Shown one piece after another: positions 44,736 to 52,988 of a stretch of 64,000 nt of DNA. The stretch is from positions 203,864 to 267,863 of the forward strand of contig OMWK01000003.1 in assembly GCA_900314745.1 (NCBI GenBank), given 5' to 3'. Position numbers and translations under genes: made by a program. The stretch's first letter is position 1; every line of letters starts with the position of its first letter. The notes beneath the pieces were generated by a model. That model had not been told where the DNA came from, did no database searches, and saw nothing but the letters and a program-made list of their open reading frames with translations. This DNA comes from an uncultured Eubacteriales bacterium (GTDB lineage: Bacteria; Bacillota; Clostridia; Saccharofermentanales; Saccharofermentanaceae).

Positions 44736-45746
44736 TTATTTGTTGTATCCGCATACATCTCGCATGAATGATTTTTGTATAACATGGTACAAATGATCAT
44801 CATTACGCTTTCTTATAAAATTACGTTTCATAAAAAATGATGCTTTTGCAGGGTCAATTTTCTGTTTTATCATTTCGAATCTGCCCACACCCTGTAGCAT
44901 GATAAACACTGGTATATTATTATTCAATGAATAGTCTAAAAGCTTACTAATATTTCGAATTCCTATTTCCCAGTTATCTCCATAACAGTTCCTAAGGAAA
45001 TGATAGCCAAATATCAATTCCTTAATTCTGGGCAAGTTCATTAACTGATAACGTGACCTTTTATCACTATCGGGAAACAACGGAGAAATAAACCTCCATT
45101 CATTCTCGTACTTCCAATCCAAACTCTTACAAAGAATAGAGACCATAACAGCCAATTCAATAGAATAAGGGTAATCAGTATCCTTTTTATAAAGCAAAGA
45201 GGAAACGTTAATAGGCTTATCTCGATAAGCTACAGGAAAAGTATACAGATTCAATGGATTAATCTCACCACTAAAATCATATTTGACACAGATTCCCCTG
45301 TTAGAATCGCCATAATGTGCCCACATCAAAACAGAAGAGTCAACAGGAGAAAAGCAACATAAATGTGCTCCCATATAATCAATGGTACGCTGTTTAAGGT
45401 CAGCTTCTGTCTCAAAATAAGTTCGAGACGATTCCTTAAGCGAATTTGTCTCAATTCCATATTTTCTCAACTCTTCAAGATCGTCTTCAACAAGTTTGCT
45501 CAACTGTTCTTCATCCGAATAAATACACATTCCACAATCAAACATGTCGTTATATTCTTTTACAGATGTCACGGTAATCCTATTATTGGTTATATCATTT
45601 ACAGCATATTCAGAAATCTTCATGTAACGATATAAATCTGGTTTCTTTGCAGGGATCGTATATTTATCGCCACAGGTTCCATTAATGATTTCTATAACTC
45701 GATTAATAAAATCATTATCGCTCATTAACTCAGAAAAGATCTTCAA
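44736..45746 (-). CDS. DUF2971-family protein
   Basis: A 336-residue protein with the DUF2971 core: ITVTSVKEYNDMFDCGM near the start, LCCFSPVDSSVLMWAHYGDS and GICVKYDF in the middle. The function is unknown; the family is frequent in phage-defence islands. TTG at 45746 is chosen because GGAGGT lies 8 nt upstream and it overlaps the previous stop as TTGA; an ATG at 45725 has no such site. It is the only complete gene of the decayed helicase/methylase locus, and may work alone. Confidence 0.85.
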   Translation of the reverse strand: MKIFSELMSDNDFINRVIEIINGTCGDKYTIPAKKPDLYRYMKISEYAVNDITNNRITVTSVKEYNDMFDCGMCIYSDEEQLSKLVEDDLEELRKYGIETNSLKESSRTYFETEADLKQRTIDYMGAHLCCFSPVDSSVLMWAHYGDSNRGICVKYDFSGEINPLNLYTFPVAYRDKPINVSSLLYKKDTDYPYSIELAVMVSILCKSLDWKYENEWRFISPLFPDSDKRSRYQLMNLPRIKELIFGYHFLRNCYGDNWEIGIRNISKLLDYSLNNNIPVFIMLQGVGRFEMIKQKIDPAKASFFMKRNFIRKRNDDHLYHVIQKSFMRDVCGYNK

Positions 45747-46153
45747 TTGTTGTCACCTCCAGCAAAACGTTTCGCAAAGTTCACCCAAACTTCTTCATAA
45801 TCTTTTTCTCGATTACATCGATTAAATGGGGCTACATATTCGATTATGCGTTCAACAGGACCATTAGGAACTGTGTCATCAGTAATAGTCTGAGTTACTG
45901 TACCTTCAGACATATTTTTAATCTCTTCCCACTCTTTTCTAGATACACCAACTCCTATTAAGCTACGATTAACTGTAAAAACAATTCTTCCGTTTTGGTC
46001 ATACCAAGTATCCTCTTCGTAACTTTGTAAATCAGAAGACTGAATTCTGTACATTGTTATTAATTGTTCCAAAGACAATCCAAGTGCCATAGCCGTGAGA
46101 ACATCTATCTCTACAAGAGCTTCCCTTAGATTTCTTGAAGAATGGTGAATCAT
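45743..46153 (-). pseudogene. C-terminal fragment of a large Eco57I-type DNA methylase
   Basis: Residues such as LREALVEIDVLTAMALGLSL, EQLITMYRIQ and YEEDTWYDQNGRIVFT are typical of the C-terminal end of very large adenine methylases found beside SNF2 and DUF1998 helicases. The catalytic NPPY part is absent. The apparent start is only an internal ATG that lies out of frame with the helicase fragment to its right, showing that a deletion joined two genes out of register. Confidence 0.65.
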
Positions 46154-46154
46154 C

Positions 46155-46358
46155 AGGTACGATCTTCACTTTAGCTGGATCCACGATTTCTATACTCTTC
46201 TCGAGATCAGTCATGAAACGAGATTCATAATCATTAACAAGACTGGTTATGCCTACGACCTGAAGAGTCTGGTTACCTAAGCTATTAGTTTCAACTCGCT
46301 TTATCATCCATTCTTCGCCACGAACGATAATTCGCATTCCCGGAGCGTAAGTTGCCAT
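46155..46358 (-). pseudogene. N-terminal fragment of a SNF2-family helicase
   Basis: From ATG 46358 (after GAGGTGAATA) the product reads MATYAPGMRIIVRGEEWMI, then LQVVGITSLVNDYESRF and VDPAKVKIVPDDSPFF, the usual beginning of HepA/DrmD-like SNF2 helicases. After FFKKSK the coding jumps into the methylase C-terminus in another frame (frame ends at 46032). All helicase motifs are lost. In class 1 DISARM a SNF2 helicase (drmD) and a methylase (drmMI) are likewise the first genes. Confidence 0.65.
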
Positions 46359-46497
46359 TATTCACCTCGACTATATTTTGCAGAATAATTACATTCTAAC
46401 GGATACAGACCTCTATTATTGGTACACATTCCATAGTTCAACATTATAATATTTATTAAGAATAATTTATATTATGCTGAAAGCATACAAGCAGCAC

Positions 46498-46552
46498 AAA
46501 ACAGCCCTCAAGCCACTACACAAGCAACTTAAGGGCTGTTGTTACTTTTTCG
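46498..46552. terminator. Bidirectional terminator hairpin
   Basis: Arms ACAGCCCTCAAG (46501-46512) and CTTAAGGGCTGT (46528-46539) form a long stem with one G-T-type mismatch. T-rich tracts follow on both strands (ACTTTTT on plus, TTTTG on minus). It separates the AAA ATPase gene from the decayed helicase locus. Confidence 0.7.
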
Positions 46553-46628
46553 TTAAAATGCTTATTTTTGTGGTATCTACCAACTGTTGCATAATACTCT
46601 GATGTTCAACAACTCCTTTTCGAGGGGC

Positions 46629-48311
46629 TTATGCAGGTCTAAACTTCAGGTACTCCTCAACATTCAAATAGTTTATCTCTCCGCAGGTGGTTTTCTCGCC
46701 ACGATAGATTACGTATTTGTCTTTAATATCACCGTATCTTCTGGAGGTCAGAGCGCATTTTTCCTCATCTTTCAGGTGCCGATACTGCTCGGGAACCGCT
46801 TCCTTGCTATACTTAACTTCATATATCTCGCAGTATAGTTCTTTAGGGTCGAACACAACCATATCAAACTCACCCACCGGGAACTGAAGCTTGAATACCT
46901 TTTTATTCGGATATGCAAGTTTTGTTTCCAAAAGAATAATATCTTCCATCATTCTCCCTCGTATTTCAGAAAGGAGCCTGTCTATAATTCGCTGTCTTTC
47001 CTTTGCCGACAATTCCTGAAACTCTGAATCAAGAAGCATATTTGTTGTTATCGCCTCTGCTTGAGCATATCTCAATCCGGGTTGTGTAATGATGGTAACC
47101 TTTCCCTTCCTGCTTACCTCCGGAAGTGATTCCAGATCGATCTCCATAATGAGATCCAGCATAGTAAGGTATTCTTTGATCTGACTCATGTGATCAGCAT
47201 CAATATCTATACTCTGATCTTCCTTATTCAGAATATCATGCGACCTGAACGTTCTCTCTATAACATCTTTTGTAAAACTATGGTTTATGTTCTCAACAAC
47301 TCTGTTTATTACATTTGTTAACTCGCCACGCTCATAAAGGTCAAGTAGCAATCTGAAATGTCCTCCATATTGATACGACTTCAACGAATGCTGGATGTTT
47401 CTTGCTATTGCTGTATCTATATATTCTTCGGTGTGTTTAGAATCAGAAAAAGGTGTATCAACATTATAGTTAATCCCGCTGAGACTCATGGTTCCTCCGT
47501 AGCGGATATATTCGTCTATTCCACGTATTCCCAATACTTCCTCGAATTCCCTATATGGAATAAATGTAGTGTGAAGAAGAATGCATCTGTCGTACAGTTG
47601 CTCTTCTTTTGTGAATGCAAAGCCAAGGGAATCAGTTCCCGACAATACAATTCTCATTCCGCTGCTGGCGTAAATATCTGAGAAGATTGCTGCTCCCTCA
47701 ACAAAATCTTCCATTAACGTAACCTCGTCAATGAATACGTATTTAAAGCCATTCTTCTCCAATACTTTCAGATCGGCGTCAACATCGGCAAGTGTATCAC
47801 CCGTTGTCACCTGAATAAAAGCAGCCTTTCTAAACTCAGCCGGAGGCAGTTCCGTAAGGATCTGCCTTATCATAGTTGTTTTGCCGGTTCGTCTCAGCCC
47901 ATAAATGATCAACACTCTATCCTGACTCGGGCCGAAAACATAATCCCTAAGCGTGCTGATGCACTCTCTTTTCTTGTACTTTCTGGTAAGTGCAATCTGA
48001 GATTCGAGGCTGTTTCCGATTCTGACCATCGTTTTGAAGTTCAGACTATCAGTGGGTTGCTTCATGCTTTTCGGAGCCAGGAGTTTTAAATCCTTCAGTT
48101 CTTTCTCCAAAGCTTTTCGCTTTTCTATTTTCTCTTTTAACGACTGAAGCTTCTCAAAACTTACATAGTTCTCAACCCTTTTACCATCCCGCGTAATCCT
48201 GTGGTAAAAATACTCTTTGCCATTTATTTTTTTCTTGGTGATGCTTCCTTCCGGCAACATAGCGATCTCGCGTTCCAATTCCGCAATTTTATCGTTGATA
48301 TCATCATTCAT
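46629..48311 (-). CDS. AAA ATPase with DUF4143-like C-terminal domain
   Basis: The protein has 560 residues. A basic, coiled N-terminal region (KINGKEYFYHRITRDGKR) is followed by an AAA_14-type ATPase: Walker A IYGLRRTGKTT and Walker B YVFIDEVTLMED, with sensor LSGTDS. The C-terminal part, ending around EVKYSKEAVPEQYRHL, resembles the PD-(D/E)XK-like DUF4143 fold. The family is widespread but uncharacterised. The ATG at 48311 has GGAGAA 7 nt upstream, better than the GTG at 48326. An elaborate inverted repeat surrounds its promoter. Confidence 0.82.
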   Translation of the reverse strand: MNDDINDKIAELEREIAMLPEGSITKKKINGKEYFYHRITRDGKRVENYVSFEKLQSLKEKIEKRKALEKELKDLKLLAPKSMKQPTDSLNFKTMVRIGNSLESQIALTRKYKKRECISTLRDYVFGPSQDRVLIIYGLRRTGKTTMIRQILTELPPAEFRKAAFIQVTTGDTLADVDADLKVLEKNGFKYVFIDEVTLMEDFVEGAAIFSDIYASSGMRIVLSGTDSLGFAFTKEEQLYDRCILLHTTFIPYREFEEVLGIRGIDEYIRYGGTMSLSGINYNVDTPFSDSKHTEEYIDTAIARNIQHSLKSYQYGGHFRLLLDLYERGELTNVINRVVENINHSFTKDVIERTFRSHDILNKEDQSIDIDADHMSQIKEYLTMLDLIMEIDLESLPEVSRKGKVTIITQPGLRYAQAEAITTNMLLDSEFQELSAKERQRIIDRLLSEIRGRMMEDIILLETKLAYPNKKVFKLQFPVGEFDMVVFDPKELYCEIYEVKYSKEAVPEQYRHLKDEEKCALTSRRYGDIKDKYVIYRGEKTTCGEINYLNVEEYLKFRPA

Positions 48312-48336
48312 AAGAATTTTCTCCACAATAAATTAT

Positions 48337-48393
48337 CGTTATACCCATTATACCCAATTAGAATATTTTAACAAGGGTATAACGGGTATAACG
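48337..48393 (-). promoter_or_regulatory. Promoter bracketed by a 19-bp inverted repeat
   Basis: CGTTATACCCATTATACCC (48337-48355) and GGGTATAACGGGTATAACG (48375-48393) are complementary but for one base, with a 19-bp spacer. Each arm is itself two copies of a GGGTATAA unit. Minus-strand TTGTTA (48369-48374) and TATAAT (48347-48352), 16 bp apart, lie between and within the arms. A repressor bound here would cover the promoter. Confidence 0.7.
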
Positions 48394-48472
48394 ATACTGT
48401 AAGCAAAGAACCGAAGGTGATCTACAGGATGCTTATGATGATTAACAGACTCTTTTCGAGGTACTTAGCTTT

Positions 48473-48667
48473 TTAGTGGAACTTCGCACTATTTTTTGCA
48501 AGTGCTCTCAAATCGCCATCGTCCAAAGTCACCTTTCGTATCTTATTCCCGAATATGTGATTCACTGTAGTGGATTTGCCTACCTGTCTGGAACCGTAAA
48601 TTACTACGCTCGGAAATGAATTTGCGACTTCTTTTATTGCGTCCTCGATAACTCTGTCTCGATACAT
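48473..48667 (-). pseudogene. Truncated AAA ATPase (DUF4143 family)
   Basis: From ATG 48667 (after GGGGGAGTAT) come 64 residues: MYRDRVIEDAIKEV, Walker A VIYGSRQVGKST and RKVTLDDGDLRALAKN, the normal start of DUF4143 ATPases of about 400 residues. It stops right after, so it is a remnant. Confidence 0.75.
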
Positions 48668-48810
48668 ATACTCCCCCTCCATCACATCATGTGGTACGAG
48701 TATATCATCCAGCGACCAAAATCGCATTCGGATGTAATTTTAGTCGCAATGTTGACTGAACTTTCTATTCGTGCGTAATTATCGAGTTTCATGTTTCCGA
48801 TTGCTTCCGA

Positions 48811-48876
48811 TTATACGCATACGAATATGGCGAACGCACCCCTTCTATCCAAACAGCGGAAGTTATCGGCAGATAG
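48811..48876 (+). pseudogene. Fragment of an XRE helix-turn-helix gene
   Basis: Twenty-one codons ending at TAG read YEYGERTPSIQTAEVIGR, nearly identical to YEYGERTPSIQTVEVIAR in the intact XRE gene at 53 kb, and the DNA is close to identical over about 50 bp. No start or other domain survives. The rest of the 48.7-49.0 kb gap holds a weak stem (ATAGGCT/AGCCTAT, 48909-48933) that could end the AbiE transcript. Confidence 0.75.
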
Positions 48877-48978
48877 TCTCGTTGTACTAGTAGCCCTCTT
48901 AAGTATATATAGGCTTTTTTATATTTAGCCTATGATTACTTAATTGTACTTTGGGGATGTTGTACGGTTATGAGAGCA

Positions 48979-49920
48979 TCATTGTCTACACTTCCACAAA
49001 GCCATCGGATGATCTTCCAGTCTTTCACAGATTGACGGATCATCAAACAACAGTTCCGGCTTGTATTTTTTTGCTACAAAGAGTTCCATATATTCCATTT
49101 CCGAATTCGTCGGCTTCATAAGAGAATCAATATAATCCTTAGCGATCTTCTTTTTGCCATCCAAATCAAATTTATCCCGAACGGCGATTACGGGAAAAAG
49201 CTCTGCTCGGATCTTTTGGAAGGGAATTCTGTCGATCGCAGACGTATCAAACTTTATATTTACTTCTTTAGCAGATATCGTTGCATAGAAGATGATGCAT
49301 TTTCTGAACATATCCTCTTGTCCTGAGAAAATTCTTTGCTCCGCCATGTTGCAGAAGTCGTAAAGATCTCGGGCAGCCACTCTGCTCATCAATGCATTTG
49401 TTTTGGCCGCAAAGATTTCCATAGAAGCAACGGTCCTCAATGATATTGGTACGCCGAACGCCTCTGTTACTAATATCCGATTCTCCGGTAAAAGAATATG
49501 TGACCTCAGTGAATAATTAATCTCTATCTTGATCATATCTCTATTACCGACCGCATTTACATAGTTATAGCGTAAGGCATCCAAACTGTGACTGAACCTT
49601 GATGCATCTGAGAGAGAATAACCCTGCTCAGACATATAAAGATTCAACATCTCAGTTACTTTATCCCTGGCGGTTAAGGTTTCTTCTTTAGAAAGATTCG
49701 GAATAAAATCCAAGTCAATATCGACTGATAATCTCGGAAGAGAGAACACAGTCAAATTGATAGCCGTTCCACCTTTAAGAAGTAAGTGTTCCTTAAGATA
49801 GTCGTTCTCGTTGAGATACCTTAAGATCTGCGTTAATCTTAATGCCTTCTCAAAAGTATCTCTGTTAAAGCCGTATTTACGTGCTCGCTCCTCGAGTTCG
49901 AGTTTGTTGTAATTAGGCAT
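48979..49920 (-). CDS. abiEii: AbiEii/AbiGii-type nucleotidyltransferase toxin
   Basis: A 313-residue toxin of the AbiE (type IV) toxin-antitoxin/abortive-infection system. The DNA polymerase beta-like motif is complete: LLKGGTAINLTVF followed by RLSVDIDLDF (GG...DxD). AbiEii/MenT-type enzymes transfer nucleotides to a cellular RNA target and stop growth. ATG follows GGGGTGACGGAAT and overlaps the antitoxin gene by 8 bp. No truncation is seen, so the pair should be working. Confidence 0.93.
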   Translation of the reverse strand: MPNYNKLELEERARKYGFNRDTFEKALRLTQILRYLNENDYLKEHLLLKGGTAINLTVFSLPRLSVDIDLDFIPNLSKEETLTARDKVTEMLNLYMSEQGYSLSDASRFSHSLDALRYNYVNAVGNRDMIKIEINYSLRSHILLPENRILVTEAFGVPISLRTVASMEIFAAKTNALMSRVAARDLYDFCNMAEQRIFSGQEDMFRKCIIFYATISAKEVNIKFDTSAIDRIPFQKIRAELFPVIAVRDKFDLDGKKKIAKDYIDSLMKPTNSEMEYMELFVAKKYKPELLFDDPSICERLEDHPMALWKCRQ

Positions 49921-50674
49921 ATTCCGTCACCCCATTCTTAAGACTTTTCAAATTCCTGGGGTAAACGATCCTCCAATCTGATGAATATGCCGGATCAGTG
50001 ATCCCATTTGTCAGATATCGCTTAACACAACCGACTCTTGTCTTGCATTCATTGATCAGACTATCACTGACAGACATCTCTGCCTGATACTCACTCAAAA
50101 TAAATCCTGTCTTTTGATAAAGAAAAGGATTATTGTATGCTTCTATATATTTCAACAGTCTACGCTCATTGATATTAACCATAGATGTAACACACTCTAT
50201 CACTTCCTCAAGACCTGCGATCTTATTTATATCCTTTATTGAATCAACTATCGTTCTCTCCTTATCAGTTACCTTTATACCACCACTGAATTCTGGCATT
50301 ACCACGCCGTCATCTGTCTGCGACTTAACAAAATGATATGTATAACCATCAAAGAAGAAATCATGAAAACGAGTCTCCGAACTAACATAAACATCATAAA
50401 AAACCTGATCTGCGACGCCATAGTATTCAAATGCAGTATGGTGAGACACATATGAAGTAGGCGTAATTGCCGTAGCTATCTGAAACCGATTTGCTACAGT
50501 TCCCCCATTCTCTCCGCTGATACAGGAATATAACCCATTGCGAATCTTAACGACCATATTTCGTCGCAAGAGTTTCTCTAAAGCCGCACGTGCTGTGCGC
50601 TCACTTGAATAAAGGGATTTAACTTCCTTCATCGAAAACACGGGATATCGCAATAGCTCATAGTACAAATTCAT
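49913..50674 (-). CDS. abiEi: AbiEi-type antitoxin/transcriptional repressor
   Basis: A 253-residue antitoxin: an N-terminal winged helix (YPVFSMKEVKSLYSSERTAR, RRNMVVKIRNGLYS) followed by the AbiEi C-terminal region (VSHHTAFEYYGVADQVFYDV, then KVTDKERTIVDSI). AbiEi proteins block the toxin and repress their own promoter. Two ATGs occur in a row; the second, at 50674, has the better distance to GAGGTGA. It precedes abiEii with an 8-bp overlap. Confidence 0.92.
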   Translation of the reverse strand: MNLYYELLRYPVFSMKEVKSLYSSERTARAALEKLLRRNMVVKIRNGLYSCISGENGGTVANRFQIATAITPTSYVSHHTAFEYYGVADQVFYDVYVSSETRFHDFFFDGYTYHFVKSQTDDGVVMPEFSGGIKVTDKERTIVDSIKDINKIAGLEEVIECVTSMVNINERRLLKYIEAYNNPFLYQKTGFILSEYQAEMSVSDSLINECKTRVGCVKRYLTNGITDPAYSSDWRIVYPRNLKSLKNGVTEYA

Positions 50675-50745
50675 CATTTCACCTCATACAGTTAACTTTC
50701 CGCTTCGTATATGCCATAAATCAGAGTAATATTGTACTCAAAATT

Positions 50746-50779
50746 AACTTACCCATTCTGAACCATGTTGTCAAGTTAA
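50746..50779 (-). promoter_or_regulatory. AbiE promoter and putative operator
   Basis: Minus-strand TTGACA (50769-50774), 17 bp, TAAGTT (50746-50751). An inverted repeat TTAACTT (50744-50750)/AAGTTAA (50773-50779) frames it, with a further TTAACTT at 50692-50698. This suits AbiEi autorepression. The remaining bases up to 51089 hold a terminator and nothing else I can support. Confidence 0.5.
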
Positions 50780-50927
50780 GTTTTTGTATAATTCTACGCT
50801 ATTTTATAGCACTTTCGTACAAAGTTGCTGCAAAATGATTGTTTTGTCGTAGGTAGTTCCAAAATCACCGTTCTCATCTATCAGGATACTTAACGTCTTA
50901 TCCGATTTCAATGGATTCCCCTTACAG

Positions 50928-50956
50928 TAAAAGAAATGGCGGAGTAAATCCCCGCC
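50928..50956 (-). terminator. Terminator of the RNA-ligase operon
   Basis: Minus strand: GGCGGGG/CTCCGCC stem (complement of 50938-50956) with a short loop, followed by ATTTCTTTT. It lies about 135 bp after the partner gene. Confidence 0.55.
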
Positions 50957-51089
50957 CGTAGGTGGACCAAAGACCTTGCGGCCAGCCCAAAAAGCATTAC
51001 TACTCTATCTGACAACATTATACAGCAGATTTTTATGATCTGTAGACGTTTATTATAATGTTCTATACACATACAATTCACAGCTATGA

Positions 51090-51818
51090 CTATCCTTGCG
51101 ATTTGGATTCTGACTCGGTACCAAGAAACATTTCTTCTGCTGTCTTCCCCGGATAGAACTCTCGCTCCTCTTCTCTGTCTGAATCGCGTAATTTGATAAA
51201 ATGCTCGTTCATTGTTTTGAATACCTTCTTAACCATCTCCTCTTTCCCATGCCTTAAAAGGCCATTTATCAGTTCAGTATATTCAGAATATACAGTCAAT
51301 TTCTCTCCATCGTCATAAAACAGATCAATATGAGTATCCTTAAAAAGATGATTCTCTACAATATACGAATACTTAATGTCCACAACATTCTTAGTATCTA
51401 TCCAGTGATTGACTCCGCGCTGATTAATCCTTGTATATGTATCTGCCGGAGGTTGATGATCATAAGCATTAAATTGTTCCGAGACACAGTATTCAGAATC
51501 ATAACCATCTTCGTCGTCATAGTAGTATAAACTTCCTTCATAATCAGGAGCACCAGCGTAGGCGTGCACGCCTTTCTCACCCTCCCAAACAATTCCAAAA
51601 AAATCTGTCCACTCAACTTTGCAAAATCCAAACTGAGCTGCATCCCGCTCAATGGAAGTAAAATCCGGAAGCAGATCGCAATTAGAGTAATTATTCTTAC
51701 ATCTTCGAGCGCGTGTTGACATATATAATTCATGTTGCTCAACACTATTCTTTATACTCCATCTCCATCGTTCAGGAAAATACTTTATATAATCATCAAC
51801 ATATTCCCGGATAGCCAT
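51090..51818 (-). CDS. Unknown partner of the RNA ligase
   Basis: A 242-residue acidic, Tyr- and Asp-rich protein with no family I recognise. Features: Arg/Lys/Cys-rich STRARRCKNNYSNCD near residue 40, a WTDFFGIVWEGEKGVHAYAG strand region, and a C-terminal helix ending FYPGKTAEEMFLG. No Walker or nuclease motif is visible. The ATG at 51818 (after TAGGAGACTGT) is better than the in-frame codon at 51839; it begins 13 bp after the ligase stop, so both are cotranscribed and controlled by the same operators. Confidence 0.65.
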   Translation of the reverse strand: MAIREYVDDYIKYFPERWRWSIKNSVEQHELYMSTRARRCKNNYSNCDLLPDFTSIERDAAQFGFCKVEWTDFFGIVWEGEKGVHAYAGAPDYEGSLYYYDDEDGYDSEYCVSEQFNAYDHQPPADTYTRINQRGVNHWIDTKNVVDIKYSYIVENHLFKDTHIDLFYDDGEKLTVYSEYTELINGLLRHGKEEMVKKVFKTMNEHFIKLRDSDREEEREFYPGKTAEEMFLGTESESKSQG

Positions 51819-51831
51819 ACAGTCTCCTATC

Positions 51832-52878
51832 TCATTCACTCTGATTCTTCAACAGATACTTGTTGCTCACAACCTTCATTGATAATGAACCGCTGACAAT
51901 CTTGCTATATATAGGTTCAACAGGTCTGATTACTATACCTTCCTTACGTCCGCCACGCGGATACTCACCGTCCGCTCTCGCAAGCAGAGCTTCAACCGTC
52001 GGATATTTGGAAGGAAGATCAGTATCTATCTCTTCAATCGGAACAGTCTCAAGACCAAGTTCTGAACATATATCAAGCATTCTATTAAGACCTACTCGCT
52101 TGCCATCTTCCCTGACAGTAAATACATACCACTCCGGTTTGGTAAGTCTCAGTCTATTCTGCTGAATACCAGGAGCACATAACTCACCTTGTATTGTTAA
52201 TAGATTGATGCTGTGGTTGCTCATATACTCGCGCATCTTCTTCTCAACATCCCTGCTCTTAATAAACTCATAAAAAGGACTTAGCCCATCATCCTTATAT
52301 TCGTAGTTATGCCCTGTTACATGAAATCCATTCTCATCAATACTTACTGAATGAGAAGACCCATCCATCTTGGTGCTTATATAGTACCGAATACCATCGA
52401 ACTCCTGAATCAGTTCCGGTTCCGCCTGCACTCTGGTCTCGTCAGTATGAGGTACGTCGTATGGCAAAGTTCCGATCATTGTCCCTCCGGTTGTTATTCG
52501 TTCTTCGACCTCCCACTTCCGAACGCCAAGAACATCTGTCACATCAGTACCAAGTTCAATATCATCCGGCAATTCTTCGAAATCACTTATCGGCAATAAC
52601 AAACCCTGTGAGGTCTGTCCTCTGAATCTCATTGTACGAAGTCTGAATCCCTCTCCCATTACATCAGTTTTACGATAACTTGAACTTCTGAGGAATTCAT
52701 ATTCCTGCCTTATCGGGAGAAAACTGTCAATCTCAAAATACACAGCAGAATCCATGGGCTTGAACTGACCCTTGTTGACAACACATTGCCATCCAAGAAC
52801 GAATGCCAATTCAATCTTATCCGCTCCATCGATAGGCTCAATCTTCCAAATTCTTTGTATACTGGCTAGTTTACGCAT
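51832..52878 (-). CDS. DRB0094-family (Rnl5) RNA ligase
   Basis: A 348-residue ATP-dependent RNA ligase. An N-terminal OB-like domain (about 1-130) precedes the nucleotidyltransferase domain, as in Deinococcus RNA ligase. Motif I is STKMDGSSHSV with the AMP-accepting Lys, then IQGELCAPGIQ, motif IV EGIVIRPVEP and motif V LSMKVVSNKYL. All catalytic residues are present. It would seal 3'-OH/5'-phosphate nicks in RNA duplexes. ATG follows GAGGGGATAACG. It lies in a defence island, first in a two-gene operon, divergent from an XRE regulator, suggesting induction upon RNA damage. Confidence 0.9.
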   Translation of the reverse strand: MRKLASIQRIWKIEPIDGADKIELAFVLGWQCVVNKGQFKPMDSAVYFEIDSFLPIRQEYEFLRSSSYRKTDVMGEGFRLRTMRFRGQTSQGLLLPISDFEELPDDIELGTDVTDVLGVRKWEVEERITTGGTMIGTLPYDVPHTDETRVQAEPELIQEFDGIRYYISTKMDGSSHSVSIDENGFHVTGHNYEYKDDGLSPFYEFIKSRDVEKKMREYMSNHSINLLTIQGELCAPGIQQNRLRLTKPEWYVFTVREDGKRVGLNRMLDICSELGLETVPIEEIDTDLPSKYPTVEALLARADGEYPRGGRKEGIVIRPVEPIYSKIVSGSLSMKVVSNKYLLKNQSE

Positions 52879-52926
52879 ATCGTTATCCCCTCTTTTCTGT
52901 TAAGATTGCTATAGTAAAGCATGCAG

Positions 52927-52970
52927 TAACCATTGGTTAACATTATATGTTATCCATTGGTTACCGTCAA
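52927..52970. promoter_or_regulatory. Paired XRE operators over the RNA-ligase promoter
   Basis: TAACCATTGGTTA (52927-52939) is a perfect palindrome around one central base; TATCCATTGGTTA (52951-52963) has one mismatch; centres are 24 bp apart. The minus-strand promoter TTGACG (52965-52970)-N17-TATAAT (52942-52947) carries the second box inside its spacer and the first directly after its -10. Binding must therefore block the ligase operon. Confidence 0.8.
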
Positions 52971-52988
52971 TATAAGTGGTGATTTTGT

